Assembly (NCBI RefSeq): GCF_022539315.1
Contig: NC_066316.1
Location: forward strand, 11,897,108 to 11,961,107
Reading direction: 5' to 3'
DNA length: 64,000 bases
From: Serinus canaria
Taxonomy: Eukaryota > Chordata > Aves > Passeriformes > Fringillidae
The notes below the pieces were generated by a model that saw only the letters and a program-made list of their open reading frames with translations, ran no database searches and had not been told where the DNA came from. Positions 27,251-40,408 of the stretch are shown here, in pieces; positions within the stretch are counted from its first letter, which is position 1, and every line of letters begins with the position of its first letter. Made by a program: the position numbers and the translations under genes.

Positions 27251-30200
27251 TCAGAAGCAGCAATCTAAGCATTTGCTTCTCAGAGCTGAATTCAGTCATA
27301 CAGAAGAGAATACGACAGCGTGTTTCATACAAAATGAAACCAGAAACAGCAGGTTTTGAAGGCTCAGCAGAACCTTTTAATTTCTAAGTCACATAACCAG
27401 CTGGCAGCTCTGTAGCTGTGCACGAGGGGCAAAACTTGCCACAGTGCTCATGGGCAGTACAATATCCAAATCTTCTCTGGAGACTGCTCTGGGCACGAAG
27501 GGAGCTGCACATCCAGGCACAGCCACAGCTGCTGGTGCAAATCAGAGCTAACTCTAAGGAAACCACTGCCACAGGATGAATGCAAATCACCACAGGCCTG
27601 TCATTGAAATGGCAACATGGGAGCAAATAAAGGCTGAGGCAAGTGACTAGCTAGAATTAGATCTGGGAGGATTAAAGGAGAAGCCCCACTGAAGAAGACA
27701 ATTTCTGGGTGTCTCTTTGTTCAGCCTTTACCCATCTAATCTGAAATACTCAAGCCTATTTCAAAGCATTCAATTTTGGTTTTATTTAAAAAAAAAACCT
27801 CATAAATGAATCACCCTTTTGGCTGTGACAGTCAGCTCTCCAGCTAGTAAGGAAATTTCAGAAGTTTTTGTAGTAAATAGCTTCCAGCAGAGGATGATTA
27901 ACATGAAGATTGATTGTGTGATTTGCCGTTGTATATGGTAAACGTTTTCTGCAACTAAACAAGAAGAGCACGATCCTGCTCTGTGGGAGGGCTGGCTTCA
28001 TCTGCTCAGAACATCCCAGGGAAAAATAGGTGCTCTTAAAAAACTGTAAAAGAAGTACTAAACAGTGTTTTCTCTTTCCACCACGGAAGGTCAGGATGAC
28101 CTAGCACTGTTGCGGTAACATTTTTAACCCGAAGGATGATAATTACAGGTACATTTCCACCTCCAGTGCTGAGAGAAAATACCACACTTGGTATTAATCA
28201 CACCTCCCAACCAAGCAGTTGTGTGTGTGGCCCCCAGCAGAGCTGTGGCAGTGCTGAAGGCAGCTCTCACCTGAGCTCTCAGCCTCCTACAGCTGGGTTG
28301 TGCTTCCACGATCACCAGAGCTACAAGGGGGTTGGTTATATGATAGAAACAGCAGATATCCTCAAATGCACAATGAGCTCCCAACAACGCCCCAGATCCT
28401 ATTCCCTCACCTCTTTTCACCAAAATGATAAAAAGCCTGCCCTGCTACCTACCAAATACACCTAACTAGACATCCCCATAATGTGTCTGCTCAGCCTGTT
28501 CTCTTTAATGAAAATTTATTCTCGAGAAAAGGCTCCCACACTGTCACTCAGAACAAATATGCAAAATTAATAGTGTATTTCAAGATCTTTGCAGGCACAA
28601 TCCCATTTTCTATGATGGAAGGAGCCTATTTTGGAGAAAAGCAAGCAATGCACTTGCCTGGGGCCCCAGGAAAATGTGTGAACCCCCCAGAGTATCCTTG
28701 AGAGAAGAAAAGGACCCATCTGTCTCAGGTCTCCGTTTCTCACAGTGCACAAATAACACTTGCAGAAGCAGCCTTGAATCATCAGAGCTGCAATACTGCA
28801 TCACTCTCCCTGCAGCCCTGCTGAGGAGAGAAGTGGGGCAGAGCAGAACCTCCATAACTGAGCACCTTCTGAGCAGGGAAAGAAGTTTTGGCAAAAGAGC
28901 CCTTTAATTTCTCCTCCATCTCTCTCGCATTCAAAAGAGAAGGGAAGGGGGTGCTCAGAGTTGGGAGAGGAGCTGGGATGTGGGCAGATGCTGGAATTTA
29001 AGACAGTTGTTTGGCAGCAGGTAGCTTTTTATAAAATGCTCCATGACTCAGTCTCATCTGAGGCTTTGCAAGCAGAGGAGAGACTCAAGAACACTTCAGT
29101 CATTGCATTGGATTCCCAGACTTTCAGACAGATGCACATGCTCAAAAATCTGACAAAAATGTTGTAACCAGTGCTGCAGAGACCCTGTGGGGGTACTAAG
29201 GATGGTTTTCCTGTCTGGTTTCTCATTTCACTTACCCTTCTATAGCAGGTAGTATCTATACACTAACATTATTCTCCTTTCTGCTTTAATTTGGGCTTGG
29301 AGTTGCCTTAAACTGATTTTATGCTTACTTAAGAAGCTGTATTACTTCCAGCAAGAGATGGCTTTTACTGAGAGCATTTCCCCCAGTGCCTTTTTAATCT
29401 TCCTACCCTTGACCTTTCAGTTCAAAATATTAAACAAATCACAAGCTATTACTTGTATTTATTAGGCCATTAAAAGCCAAACCCACCTTTTCCCAAAAGC
29501 TATGCAGGAAAAGGGGAGCCCAAAGCAAGAAGGTCTAGATAATTATAGCACTAAGGACCAAACACATGTGAATTATTCTCGTGACATTTTCCATTCTTGT
29601 TGCCATCTTCATAATGAAAATGAGGTGCCAGAAGCTTCCTTCCCCATATCCAAACTTTATGTGATTTCAGCTATGTGCTACAGTACTTGGAGGTTTTTCA
29701 ATATTTGGAAGCTGGGCCAGCCAGCCATTCTCCTAAATTTCTGACTACAGACTTAACAACCCGTGCAGAGGAACTCATTTTAAGACCCAAGTTCTCAGCC
29801 TATAGAAATGCACAGATATGGAAAACCTTCTGCCAAAGCTCTTCTGTGCACTGTGCCCACTAAAAGGCAGCACACAGAGAAATGCAACTGGTCAAAGATC
29901 AGGAAAAAATTTTTAGTGAAACAGAAATTTTCAGGGAAAAAATCAAGCAAGCAAACAAACAAATAAAAGCCACAAAAACCCTACACAAACTTTGAGGAGC
30001 AAGAGGTTTAAGAACAGCTGCAAGATTTGGCAGTGTTGATGGTATTTTAGATGAAGCAGCTATTACAGAACAGGGCACTTTACAGCAATAGAGATCACAG
30101 TGGCTTCCTTCTCTTTTTTCCAGTGACTACATTGCAGACAAGATTCCATTAATTTACTTTGCAATCCTACATTTTAGAGTTCAAGTGGAGCATGTGAAAG

Positions 30201-33000
30201 GGCATCATATATCAGCGTGTTATGACAAATTCTTCCATGTCCAACACTGCCAAACAGCAGCATTTATTCACCTGCTTCTGCTCAACCCAACTGTTACATG
30301 AGGAGCTGCAGCACATTAACTTGACCTGCTGAATTTTGAGCTGCTGCCCAAAAGGGCTAAAAGCTCAAATCTGTGAGGAAGTGGGAGGTGTTCAAGTACA
30401 AGCCAATATTTATTAAAGAGCATGACTTCCAAGTGCAGAATCAAAGAAGGTGGGAATAAAAAGTACATTAAAAGGAGGTCATTACTAGTATTTTAATTTG
30501 CAGTGGAGGAGCCACAGACTTTCTCAGAGCTCCTCCAACAGCCCAAGGTGACAAAGAGCAGGTGCCTGCCTGGGTGTTTCACTCTTCCCTGCCAGAGGAA
30601 GGTCAGCTTGTGTCCTGCTAAGGCTTATGTAACAGCAAGCCGGTGGAAGGCATGGTTCTCAGCCCAGAGAAAGATTTATCAGGTTTGGTGTTATTGCTTG
30701 TGTTTATTACTGCCTGTGCCTCCTCCACAAAGGCATTCACAGACAAGGAAAGGGCTGGAATGCTCACAGGCAGGGAGCTTCCGAGTGGCACTTTCACCCA
30801 ATCCTTGAGTGCCTGCCACTCATTCTTCTTAGCAGACCTCTTCTCACTAAGAGGTTACCAAGTTTTACAGCCAGCCCCCTGTAACAAGAGGAGGGCCATG
30901 CCCATTTTGCCTCTAAAGCAGCAAACTCCGTGTGCTACTTCCACACCTCTCAGCTGAGCCCACATTACAGCGCTGCCTTGGTCTCTGCTAACAATCATAA
31001 AGAGATATCAGACATTTCCTAAGAATCAGGTTACAAAAATGTAGCTGAGAGACATGCAAGGACATAAAAATTCCAATGAGATAAAAGCATCCCTGTTTAC
31101 ATAGCAATTCTGCTTCATTAGACTCAATGTTGCTTCATTATATTCAATGCCATTTAGTTTTGATGTTCATTTCAAGGCTGCTTGTTTATACTGAGGCAGA
31201 GAGAGGGAAACACACTAAAAACCCTGGGCTGAATGCAATGTTGAAATGGATTTTAATATGCAATAAAATGTATATATCATGTTCTAGTTAAGACAGCATC
31301 ACTATTTGCTTACACATGTTCCTGTACAAATGATAGCCTAAAAATTAAGTTTGCCTTCACTAAATCCCATAAGCAGAGAAACTCTTGATTGAAGCAGCTC
31401 AGAAACTATTCAGAACAGAGATATTTTTTCACCCATTGATGCATACTTTCTGCTAGACGACATCTACTCCTATTCAGGGCTTCAAATAATTTTTTTTTTT
31501 TCCTCAGGGATGAATTTCACTTATTAGTATTGATGCCTACGTCCATCTGGAGTCTTTTGCCAATGGCAAAAATCCAAGGGACATGGGCTGGTACCTGTGA
31601 GGCAGAACAGAATACTTGCCACACTGTAAAACTGCCTACTTTCTTAAAATGCTTTTTATCAAATTTCTTCTGTGCAGCAGCTCTAACCCACTAAGGGCTT
31701 AATTTTTCATTTTATTGTATGCTATTTTGCACATCTTGCTATAGGGTTTCCCTGAAAGTGCATAAACTCATTTTAATTGTTCCCAGTGCTGACTCCCATT
31801 TAATTAAATGGTAGTACTCCAGCAAGATTTATTATACAGAAACTGAGACTTTTTTAAAGCTGTAACAGAACATATAATAGATGTGTCACATTTTAAAAGC
31901 CTAATTAAATCTATTGTTTCTCTATGTCCTCAGCATGTCTCTCTCAAGTGTAAGATATAATGTTAAATGGCTGAGATGTTTTTATTTCCATGATCATTTG
32001 AGCTGGATCCACATTTTGGGTGGCTGCTTCTGGCAAAGGGGATGGAGCAGGCTGGAAGGATATGTGGTGTGGGGCACTGGGTATCACTCAGGCAGGTGAA
32101 AGGAGTGAGAAGCACAGGAAATGTTCTGCTCTTTGTGGGTTTAATCTGATGGGAAAGGGTGCTGAGTCAGGCTCAGGGAGGCAGGTGGAAAACCAGTCCC
32201 ATTCCCTCCCAATCCACACAGCTTTCAGGCCTTCTATACCCCCAAACTGAGCCTGAGCCCTGCAGAGATGAGCAGGGGAGAGCTGGAGCACCAGGGAACC
32301 TCAGCAAAGAGCCTTTCCAAGCCAAACAAACCCATCACTCATGGGGCACAGGGGCTGGGGTGTCTCTCAAACCAGCCAGGAGGACACAGAAGGGTGCAGC
32401 AGAGCAGGCACAGAATGCTTCCCTTCAGGGATGCCTCCCAGCACAGGCTGTTCTGAACTGCCCCAGCCCCAGGGATGTGCCTCATAAATAAAAGTCATTT
32501 GTCTGGAGCTGGCTGGGATGGCAGATTTGCATGAGCTTCCCCCTCCCAGCTTGGGGGCTCTGGAGTTTGGGTTCTTTCACCACCTCATGTGGCAGCTCTC
32601 AGATGCTAAAAGGAAAAAAATGGCAGTGATTGTTAGGACAGAGCCAGGCAGGATTTTTTCCAAAGCACCCAGCATTAAGGAGACACTGGTCCCAAAATGG
32701 AAGGTTGCAGCACTTGCAGGGGTAATTAGGCTACAGGCTGCCTTTCTCAGAGAAATTCCCCCTTATCTGCAATCTGGGAACAGGAGGGACGTGCAGCATT
32801 TCAGAGACAAGCTGAGCTGCAGCTGAGGCAGGATTGGAGGCCAAACTGGGCTGCCCCAGCAGTGTTTGAGCAGCACAACAGGACCCAGGGCTCAACTCAG
32901 AGCTGCTCCTGCTGTGGTCAGAACCTCTGCACCCCATCCCTTCTGCACAGTTAACACAATCTCAGCTCATTTTAAAGGCAATCAAATCCAGCCAGTCCCT
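27251..33000. other. Intergenic DNA without recognised genes
   Basis: No gene recognised. Small repeats are an imperfect 20-base tandem pair at 31111-31150 (TGCTTCATTAGACTCAATGT type) and AAAC/AAAT simple sequence at about 29945-29970. A possible relic of a dispersed repeat lies near 31787-31823. Confidence 0.65.
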
Positions 33001-33400
33001 AAAAGGAGAATAATAACAAGCACCAAGGGAGGCAAATTCCCTTAGAGATCATTGGAGATTATCTTAAGAGAAGAAAATTCAGTGCAAGCTCAACATAAGA
33101 TGTAATAATTCCTGAGAAAGACCCTTTTATGGAGAATCAGAAGCACACTGGTTATTTAGTCTTTGGCATCTATAACCTCTTATAGTGAAGAATACATTGT
33201 AATTATTTAGTCTTAAATAAGTAATCACTTTTTTCCTGCTTTAATATTCTGAAAATAATTTTATTACTTGAGGTTCATTAACTGTTTCCAGCAGAATAAC
33301 CAGCTTTATTTAATTAGCTGGATGAAGCTTTTTAGTTACTTATTTTCTTTCCATCACTGATTAAACATTAGTTTCAGAAGATTAGCAGCCATTTTCTTCC
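33001..33400. promoter_or_regulatory. AT-rich motif-dense stretch, candidate noncoding element
   Basis: It is dense in TAAT, TTATTTA and GATTA-type words with little low-complexity repetition, for example the symmetrical TTAATTAGCTGGATGAAGC region near 33310. This texture is typical of developmental noncoding elements, but conservation cannot be judged from one genome. Confidence 0.2.
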
Positions 33401-36400
33401 AGTCAGTATGCTCTCTAGTTTATAATCTTTCCATGGGAGAGAAAAAAAAATTGCAGTAAATCAAACTGAAATGCTGTGCTTACTTAGAAAAGACATCAGG
33501 GAGAAATAAGGTTTGCTGAACTCTTTCATCTGCTATCCCAACCTTAGCAGTGGAAATGGTAAAAATGTTCAAAAGCAAAATGAATACTACTTGTAAGGGA
33601 CCAGATTTTCCTGCTACACCTTTATTACTGTGCCCTGGTTATCCCCAAAGGGATGCCAGCACGACATAAGCATAAACCTGATTTAATACACGAACCATGA
33701 ATTCCACTCACCTAGATTTGACACCAAAGCACATCACTTCACAGACTGAAATATGAACTGCTGCTCTCCCAATCCAATTCCAGCACATTATGGGCATCAA
33801 ACATTCAGGATTTATTCTTTCCCTTAAATCTGACTTTAGGCAATTCCTACAGCAGTCAGTTCTACATGCTTTCTGTAGAAGTGGTGAGTCAAATATTCCT
33901 TTGCATGCTTCAGCTGACCAAAAAGGACAAAACAAGTCAGTGTGCACATGTGAGACCTTTTTGGCAAAGTACAACTCCCTGTATGCTACCCTGGAAGAAA
34001 AGGGGCGTGGATGGGAGGGGAATGGTGAAAGTAGGGAAGAAAATGTCTTGGAAACAGACACTGTCTGTGTCTCTAGCAAAAGCACCACTGAGGCAGCAAA
34101 CAGCCCTGCCAACCCCCAGCCTGCCAAGTCCAGGGAGAGGAGGGTTTCAGGGTCCTTGGGCAGGACCCTGGGCCACTGGGAATCCAGCACAGGCTCAGCA
34201 GGTGAGGAATATTTTTATCAACAATTTACACTCCTGTGTAAAGGACCAATCACTGCAGAAATCATCACCTTCTCTGGCTGAACACTGTCTAAACTCCACA
34301 GTGGCAAAGATCTGGACCACCAAAAACAAATGATCATGGGATGACAACGTAGCTTCTACTGCCCTAAGAGAATCAACAGCTTTGTAGAAATAAAATCCAG
34401 CCATATCAGCTGTCTAATACTGTCTTATCTTTATCAAATTTTAGCCAACAGAACCTCCACATTTACAAAGCCTACAAATGCATGCATGAAATTTTATATC
34501 CCTCCTTTCAGGAGGGAAAGAAATACAGTCTCAGCTTGCTTAGCCAGGTAATTTTCGTGCCCTGCACAAACTGTGTTAGTCTGCAGCAGCAAAACCAGAG
34601 CTCTCCCACTGTCCCTGCAGCACAGTCCCGCAGAAGCAAGCACAGCCAAGCAAATGCAGACTGCAGACTTCAAAAAGATGCACTGCTTTGATGTGCCATG
34701 GCTTTCAGGGGGTGGGTGTTAGCAGGGAGGTCAGGATTAGTGGATGGATCTTTAGTGAGGGCATAAATCCATTTCATCATCAATAACAGACACTTGAAAT
34801 GAAAATGCAACTTGTTTTAACTGAAAATTACACAGTCCTATAGATTTTCATATTTAATTAGTAGTCACTGTTACCTTCCCTGTGCTCAAGGCCTTTTTTT
34901 TTTTTTTGCAAGTATCATACAAACACAGACCTAAACTCTCAGTTCTCTTTACAGAGTCAAAGATCTCTCTGTTTTTGCCATCCTAAAACAACTTTACTGC
35001 AAACTGCAGGAGGAATTCAGTCTAAATATTCCTGCATGGCATGAGCAAAGGATGTCCTCTCCTGCAGCAGAGGCAATGGTGCACTACAAATGAGTGACAG
35101 GAAGATTTTGGGAAGAGCCTTCTGTTTATTTGCACTAAATCAATACCCAGCCAGCCAACAGTCAGAATTCAGACACCATTTAACACCTATTGCCAGCAGA
35201 GTTGTTTACATGATCTTTCTGAGCATTTTATACATTTTTCATAGTGGGTAAAATCTGCCCAGATCTCAACAAAAAATGCCCATCTCTTGTCTGGGTGTTA
35301 CAGAAGAGAGATGAAAGTCAGAGAGAGAAATGGTTTGCTTTCTTTTCAGGCTAGGGATGGGGGTCATGAAGTAAAAAAAGACTTCAGCCTCTCATTTTCT
35401 CCCTGCATAAGCAGTTACTAAGTTAGAGAAAGTCTCTCTACAAAAAAAGGACTTGATATCTGCTTGTATGAAGGATAAGGGAAAACTGATAGTAGGTGGC
35501 ATGTTGGTTCCCATTTTCCCAGAGCAAGATTGATGTTGGAGGACCACAAATTCAGCAAAGCAAAATTTCTCCTTTAACCATAGTACAACTTGGCTGACTC
35601 TTACATTTCCCTGCAAGAGAAATGGTATTGGGGTTATTCAATTATTTATAATTAAAATTCTTCCATGCAAAATAGTAAAACCAGAAATTCTTCAGGATTA
35701 AAGGACAGAAATATTTTCCTTTTTTTACCTCTAAACCTTATTATGTGAAGCATGTTATTCCATTTCCCTGTCCCACAAAATCTGGCTTGCAACAAAACTG
35801 GAGGATGAAGCCAAGAGCTCTGGATCAGACACAGCACTGATTTCAGACACCAACTTCACTGACTCCAGAGAGTCACTCTGGGCCACCACAGTAAATCTGC
35901 ACCAGGAGCAAGTTCACTGCTGCAGTTTAGCCAGTCTGTAAGGAGAGCTCCTCATTAGGCAAAGGGACTCCTATTGAAGGAGGACAACTAAGATCTTGAG
36001 CCAGCATTAACTGGCAAAGCTTTACTAACCGTGGCTCTACAGACCTCCAAAAATTTCAGACTTGTGTCCTTGACAGCCATTTCACAGATGCTCCTTCCCT
36101 CCAGCTCTGAGCCTCTGCTGGCTCTGTCCTGCTCTTCTATCCTTGTTGGCACCTCACAACTCTGCAAATTATCACTAGCTCTAAATTTTCCAGTCCATGC
36201 TCGCAGTCAGCAACTGTGGTTGTTGTTTCTCCTTTTCACTTTAGTATTGTCATCCTGATTGACTAAATGGCAAATCTTCCAATAGCTGATCTGTTTTCCA
36301 CCTCACCATCTACAAAATAAGTATCTGATGCTCAAGGTCACAGACAGAAGTTGGGAGAGCAGGAAAAAAGCAACCCCTACAAGCCAAACAACAGGAAACA

Positions 36401-39400
36401 AAACTGAAAGTCCTGACATTTACTCTTTTTCACGGTGGACAGGTTTGCATGAAAGCTACATCTGATTTTTAACTGCTTGGGACCGTCAGGACAGACACTT
36501 CTCAGTCTCTAGATGGGTGCAGGTTTTGGCAGCACAAAAAGCCATTACAATAAGTTCCCCTTCACTGTCCACCCAAACATAACCACCCACTGGGGGCAGG
36601 TCATCTGGAAATTTATAAAATAGCTCACCACCAGTTTTCATCTTCTCTTTTAAATAATTGATAAAAATTGTTTTCCAACAATTTGCACCCTGCAAGAGGG
36701 TTTCATTGCATCTTGATAATTTAGGATTTTCTTTCCCTGCTGTCTGCAGTTAAGGACTTTTTTTTATCTGTTCCATCTGTGAAGTGCAATGAATTTCTGA
36801 TAGACTTTATAGTGACTGTCCTTACAGTTTAAATCTTCCCAGAGAACTTGTTTACCTGTGCTTACTAACCAGGCTGTGGTGTACTAAATCATTTAAATGG
36901 ACTTACAATTTGGTTGTAAAACATCAAGGGATGCTGACCAAGAATACTATTACATTATAAGCAGAAAAGTTGTGTTATAAACATTGTTCTCATGCATTAT
37001 ACACAGTGCAAAATTAGATATTTTATGCAGTAAAGGAGGCAATAGAGGCATTTTTTTCTAATAACATTATCAGTGTACAGAGCTATCCTGAATATGACAA
37101 CATCTTGAACTTCACAATGGGTCTGATTCTGCCCTGAATTAAGTGGTTTTCACTACAATTCCTTCCAATTTTTGCTATAACAAGAAAATCCATGCGCCCC
37201 CTGTGAGCTACACACACATGTGCACACATGGGTTACATTGCAGCAGCATTTGGACAACATTACAAACCTGATACCTTTCCATGGAACAAGGTTAGCACAC
37301 ATGGCACCCCTCCAGGGCTCCCTGGACACAGAGAGGCTGGTGGGACTTTTGAATGATGTATGAAAGCCACATTATTTAATTACAGCAGGACCTAGAACAT
37401 CCAGCCAGAGGCCAGGGAATCATTGTGGCAGCTTCTTTAAAACCATAACGTGAAACCCCTGAAGTCGATGGCACAAAGGAGGAGGCATCACCACCATTAA
37501 TGGAAAGGAAGGATTCAGCTGCCAGACTCCAAGATGACCATGCAGAAGCTTCTGGCAGAGCCACACAATGTGGCCAGACAATCTGGGTCATCTGCCTTCA
37601 CACCAGGACACGTCTCCCTGTCCTTAGTCAGCTCCGAGTCCCTCTTCACTTACAGAAAATTCCACAGCAAACACAAGCAAGGTTCCTGAAACATCCCATG
37701 AATGCACTCCCATCACCCAGGAGGACAGAGCTGTCACTTCTAAAAGATGTTTTAAGGAGCAAGAAGTGGATCTGTATGATGTCAATGTAACCAGACCTCT
37801 GCTAAGTTACAGAGATGACAGAGCTGCAAAACATTACTGCCCAGTCCAAAAAACTCATGTTTATGCTGTTTAACTACTGACAGCTGGGGATCCTAGAAAA
37901 TGTTGTGGCATTAAGGATGATATCCTAGTGGGAAGGCCCCCCAGGATAACAGAATGAGTGGCAGCACACTGTGCTACTGTGCAGGAAGGGTTTCTCAGCT
38001 TAGTTAAATTTAGCTTTTTTTCTTGTGGCTATCAAGACTCCACCAGCCATAACAGAGATAGGATTATAAGCCACAGGCATTGCAAAACTTCATCTTGAGG
38101 AGTCAAAATGATCTGAACCAAAATCTAGTGGTATGAAGGAAGGAGAGCAAAATAGAAAGGAAAACAAAAAATTCATACCACACACATCTTCATACACTGA
38201 GAAGGAGAGAGCCACGGAGGGATGAGACCCAGCCATGGAAGTGAAAAGAGACACGATGAGGAGATGCAATGGGACATGGAACAGGTCATTCTGCACTTTC
38301 CATCAGTTTCTCTGCTGCCAACAACCACCATGTGTGCATCACCACAGGCTTGTTGTTACCCTTCTGCTGCAAGTTTCCACCTTCTGAAACCAAAATGGTC
38401 ACACAACCATCAGTTTTACTTTGGACACATAGGTAAAGCTTACTACTGACTTCCCAGGGAAGTGGGTGAGGAAAGTTCATCTGATCTTTCACACTGACTC
38501 CAGCACATTGGCCACACAGCTGGCCCAAACTGGCTTGTTTAGCAGACCCAGAAGAGGATATTTGCCATCCCCCAGTGTTGTCTTTGTTCTTTATAAGCTC
38601 TGTGGACACTCCAGCCTGAGAGAGAATCTGGGAGAACTGAAACAGATTAGCAGCTCTTCTTCTTCATGAGCAAAAGTTGATTTGATTTATACTCCTTCCA
38701 CCTAATTCATATACAAAGCATAAGAATGTGCTAATGTGGGGTCAAAGGATGATTCTCTGGGTCAAATTCTGCTTACAGCTGTATGAAAACAAATTTGTAC
38801 ATCCATTTAATTGGTATTTACATTAGTGTAACCAAGTGAAGAAATTGTCAAGTCGCCTCTGATCTGACTCTCACACTAGGAAAACTCAAAGCACAGGAAA
38901 AAATCTCCTATTTAAATAGCCAATTTTATGCAAAGAGATCAGTAACCTCTGCATCCTTACAGGTCAGCAGTATCACCTCTCAGCACAACCGCCACTTCAT
39001 TTTTAAGCATGCCCTTCCATGCTGTGTCCAACAGACACCTTATCTTAAGGGGGATTTTCCTATACATCTCTGAAAGCCTCTGCATTGTCCTCCTTGCAAA
39101 ACTTTCCTACAAAGCTGGCAGAAGAAAGGGGGATAAAAAAAATGTCACAGCTGCAACGAAGCTTCTGGCAAACCAAGGTCCCTGCTGCCCATGCACACAA
39201 ACCATCTCCTGCAGCCATCAGCTCCTGCCCACACCTCCCTGACTCCCCAAGATCTGTTTGTACAGCCCTTGGGTACGCCAGGTCCATGGCCCATACTGAG
39301 TGTTCCCGGGCACAAGTGTAACACAGACCACAAAGAAATCATTATCAAATCACAGGGAAGCTGAAAAGAGGCAGCTTTTCACCCACTTCCAGCAGGCAAG

Positions 39401-39429
39401 AGGGAACTCGAGCTGTCTTAACTTCTGCT
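33401..39429. other. Intergenic DNA without recognised genes
   Basis: No exon, RNA gene or named transposon is recognised. A run of 14 T lies at 34894-34907. Stretches near 37121 and 38758-38842 contain words of the possible ancient dispersed repeat described in the findings. Confidence 0.65.
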
Positions 39430-39720
39430 TGTACAATTAACACTCCTTCATTTCACTTTATCATCATGGGGCATTTTCCTGTTTGAAATTGTTTATTAAC
39501 CTGAACCAATTTTTTTACTATGTATTTACATTTAATCATCCAGCAAGCCTGATTATCTTGAGTACTAATAATAATCAACACATTACTAACATCACTTTAG
39601 TTTTAAGCCTTATGACTAAACATTGCAAATTAATTCCAAGTTAATCAGTTTCATTAGCTATGCAAATATGTCTTCGGCTTAAAGCATTAAATCAGATTTA
39701 ATTTGCTAAGACAATATTCA
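39430..39720. promoter_or_regulatory. AT-rich motif-dense stretch with octamer site, candidate enhancer
   Basis: Many homeobox-type words (ATTAA, TAATCA, TTAATCAG) and a perfect ATGCAAAT octamer at 39660-39667 lie in sequence that is AT-rich but not simple repeat. There is no open frame of interest. Function is inferred. Confidence 0.3.
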
Positions 39721-40325
39721 CTGGGAGTTTATGCAACCCATTCTTGCTTTCCATTAATTAAGGCACATTACACTGTGGGGTCTCTATGCAAAAAAAAAAA
39801 AAATCTGAAAAGACAAAACTGTAAAACTTGTGCCTTCATTTGCAACTTTTGTATTATGACAAGATCAGAAAACAAATGGAAAAAAAATCAAGTCAAAGAG
39901 ACAAAAAGAATCACAACTTCCTCATAACAGAGAATATAATGGATTTAGATGCATTTAAACTTATGTACATCATAAATGTTTTCTCAAGATCACTCTGTTG
40001 GGTTTTTCTTATTGCAAGAGTAGTAACACGACCTCACAGCATAGAGGAGTGATCTCACTTCTGCTTTAACTCCAAAGTAGTTCAGTGGAAGGCATGAAGA
40101 AATCTCACCAAGGATGCTGAGGTACAGAATCAGTCCCTACAGAAAACGCAGATGTACAAACACAGGAGAGCTTGTGAGCAACCAGCACTGGAGACAAACA
40201 GACTTGGTTGGCCCTTTCATTCATGTGGGCAAGTTTCCTTTGCATCAGTGGATGTTTCTCCTGGGCAAAAACAGAAATATCAATGTCTTTGAGTTGGGAT
40301 TTATTACCTGGCCTACTGGGCAGGA
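39721..40325. other. Intergenic DNA without recognised genes
   Basis: Apart from a run of 13 A at about 39789-39801, nothing distinctive is seen. Confidence 0.65.
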
Positions 40326-40408
40326 AATTATTAGAGATATCTGAACACCTAATTATTAGAGATATCTAATGTTTAATATTAAATATTAAGAACACAGGTT
40401 CTTAATAT
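40326..40408. repeat. Cluster of direct repeats, palindromes and a hairpin
   Basis: A 17-base direct repeat, AATTATTAGAGATATCT, occurs at 40326-40342 and 40351-40367, each copy containing the palindrome AGATATCT. A 12-base palindrome TTTAATATTAAA follows at 40372-40383. Then an 11-base perfect stem (ATATTAAGAAC, loop ACAG, GTTCTTAATAT) occupies 40383-40408. The origin is unknown. Confidence 0.9.

Noticed and set aside
36290..36350. Antisense MIR-like words (ACCATCTACAAAATAAG)
   Set aside because: The match is too short and the flanking MIR blocks are missing.
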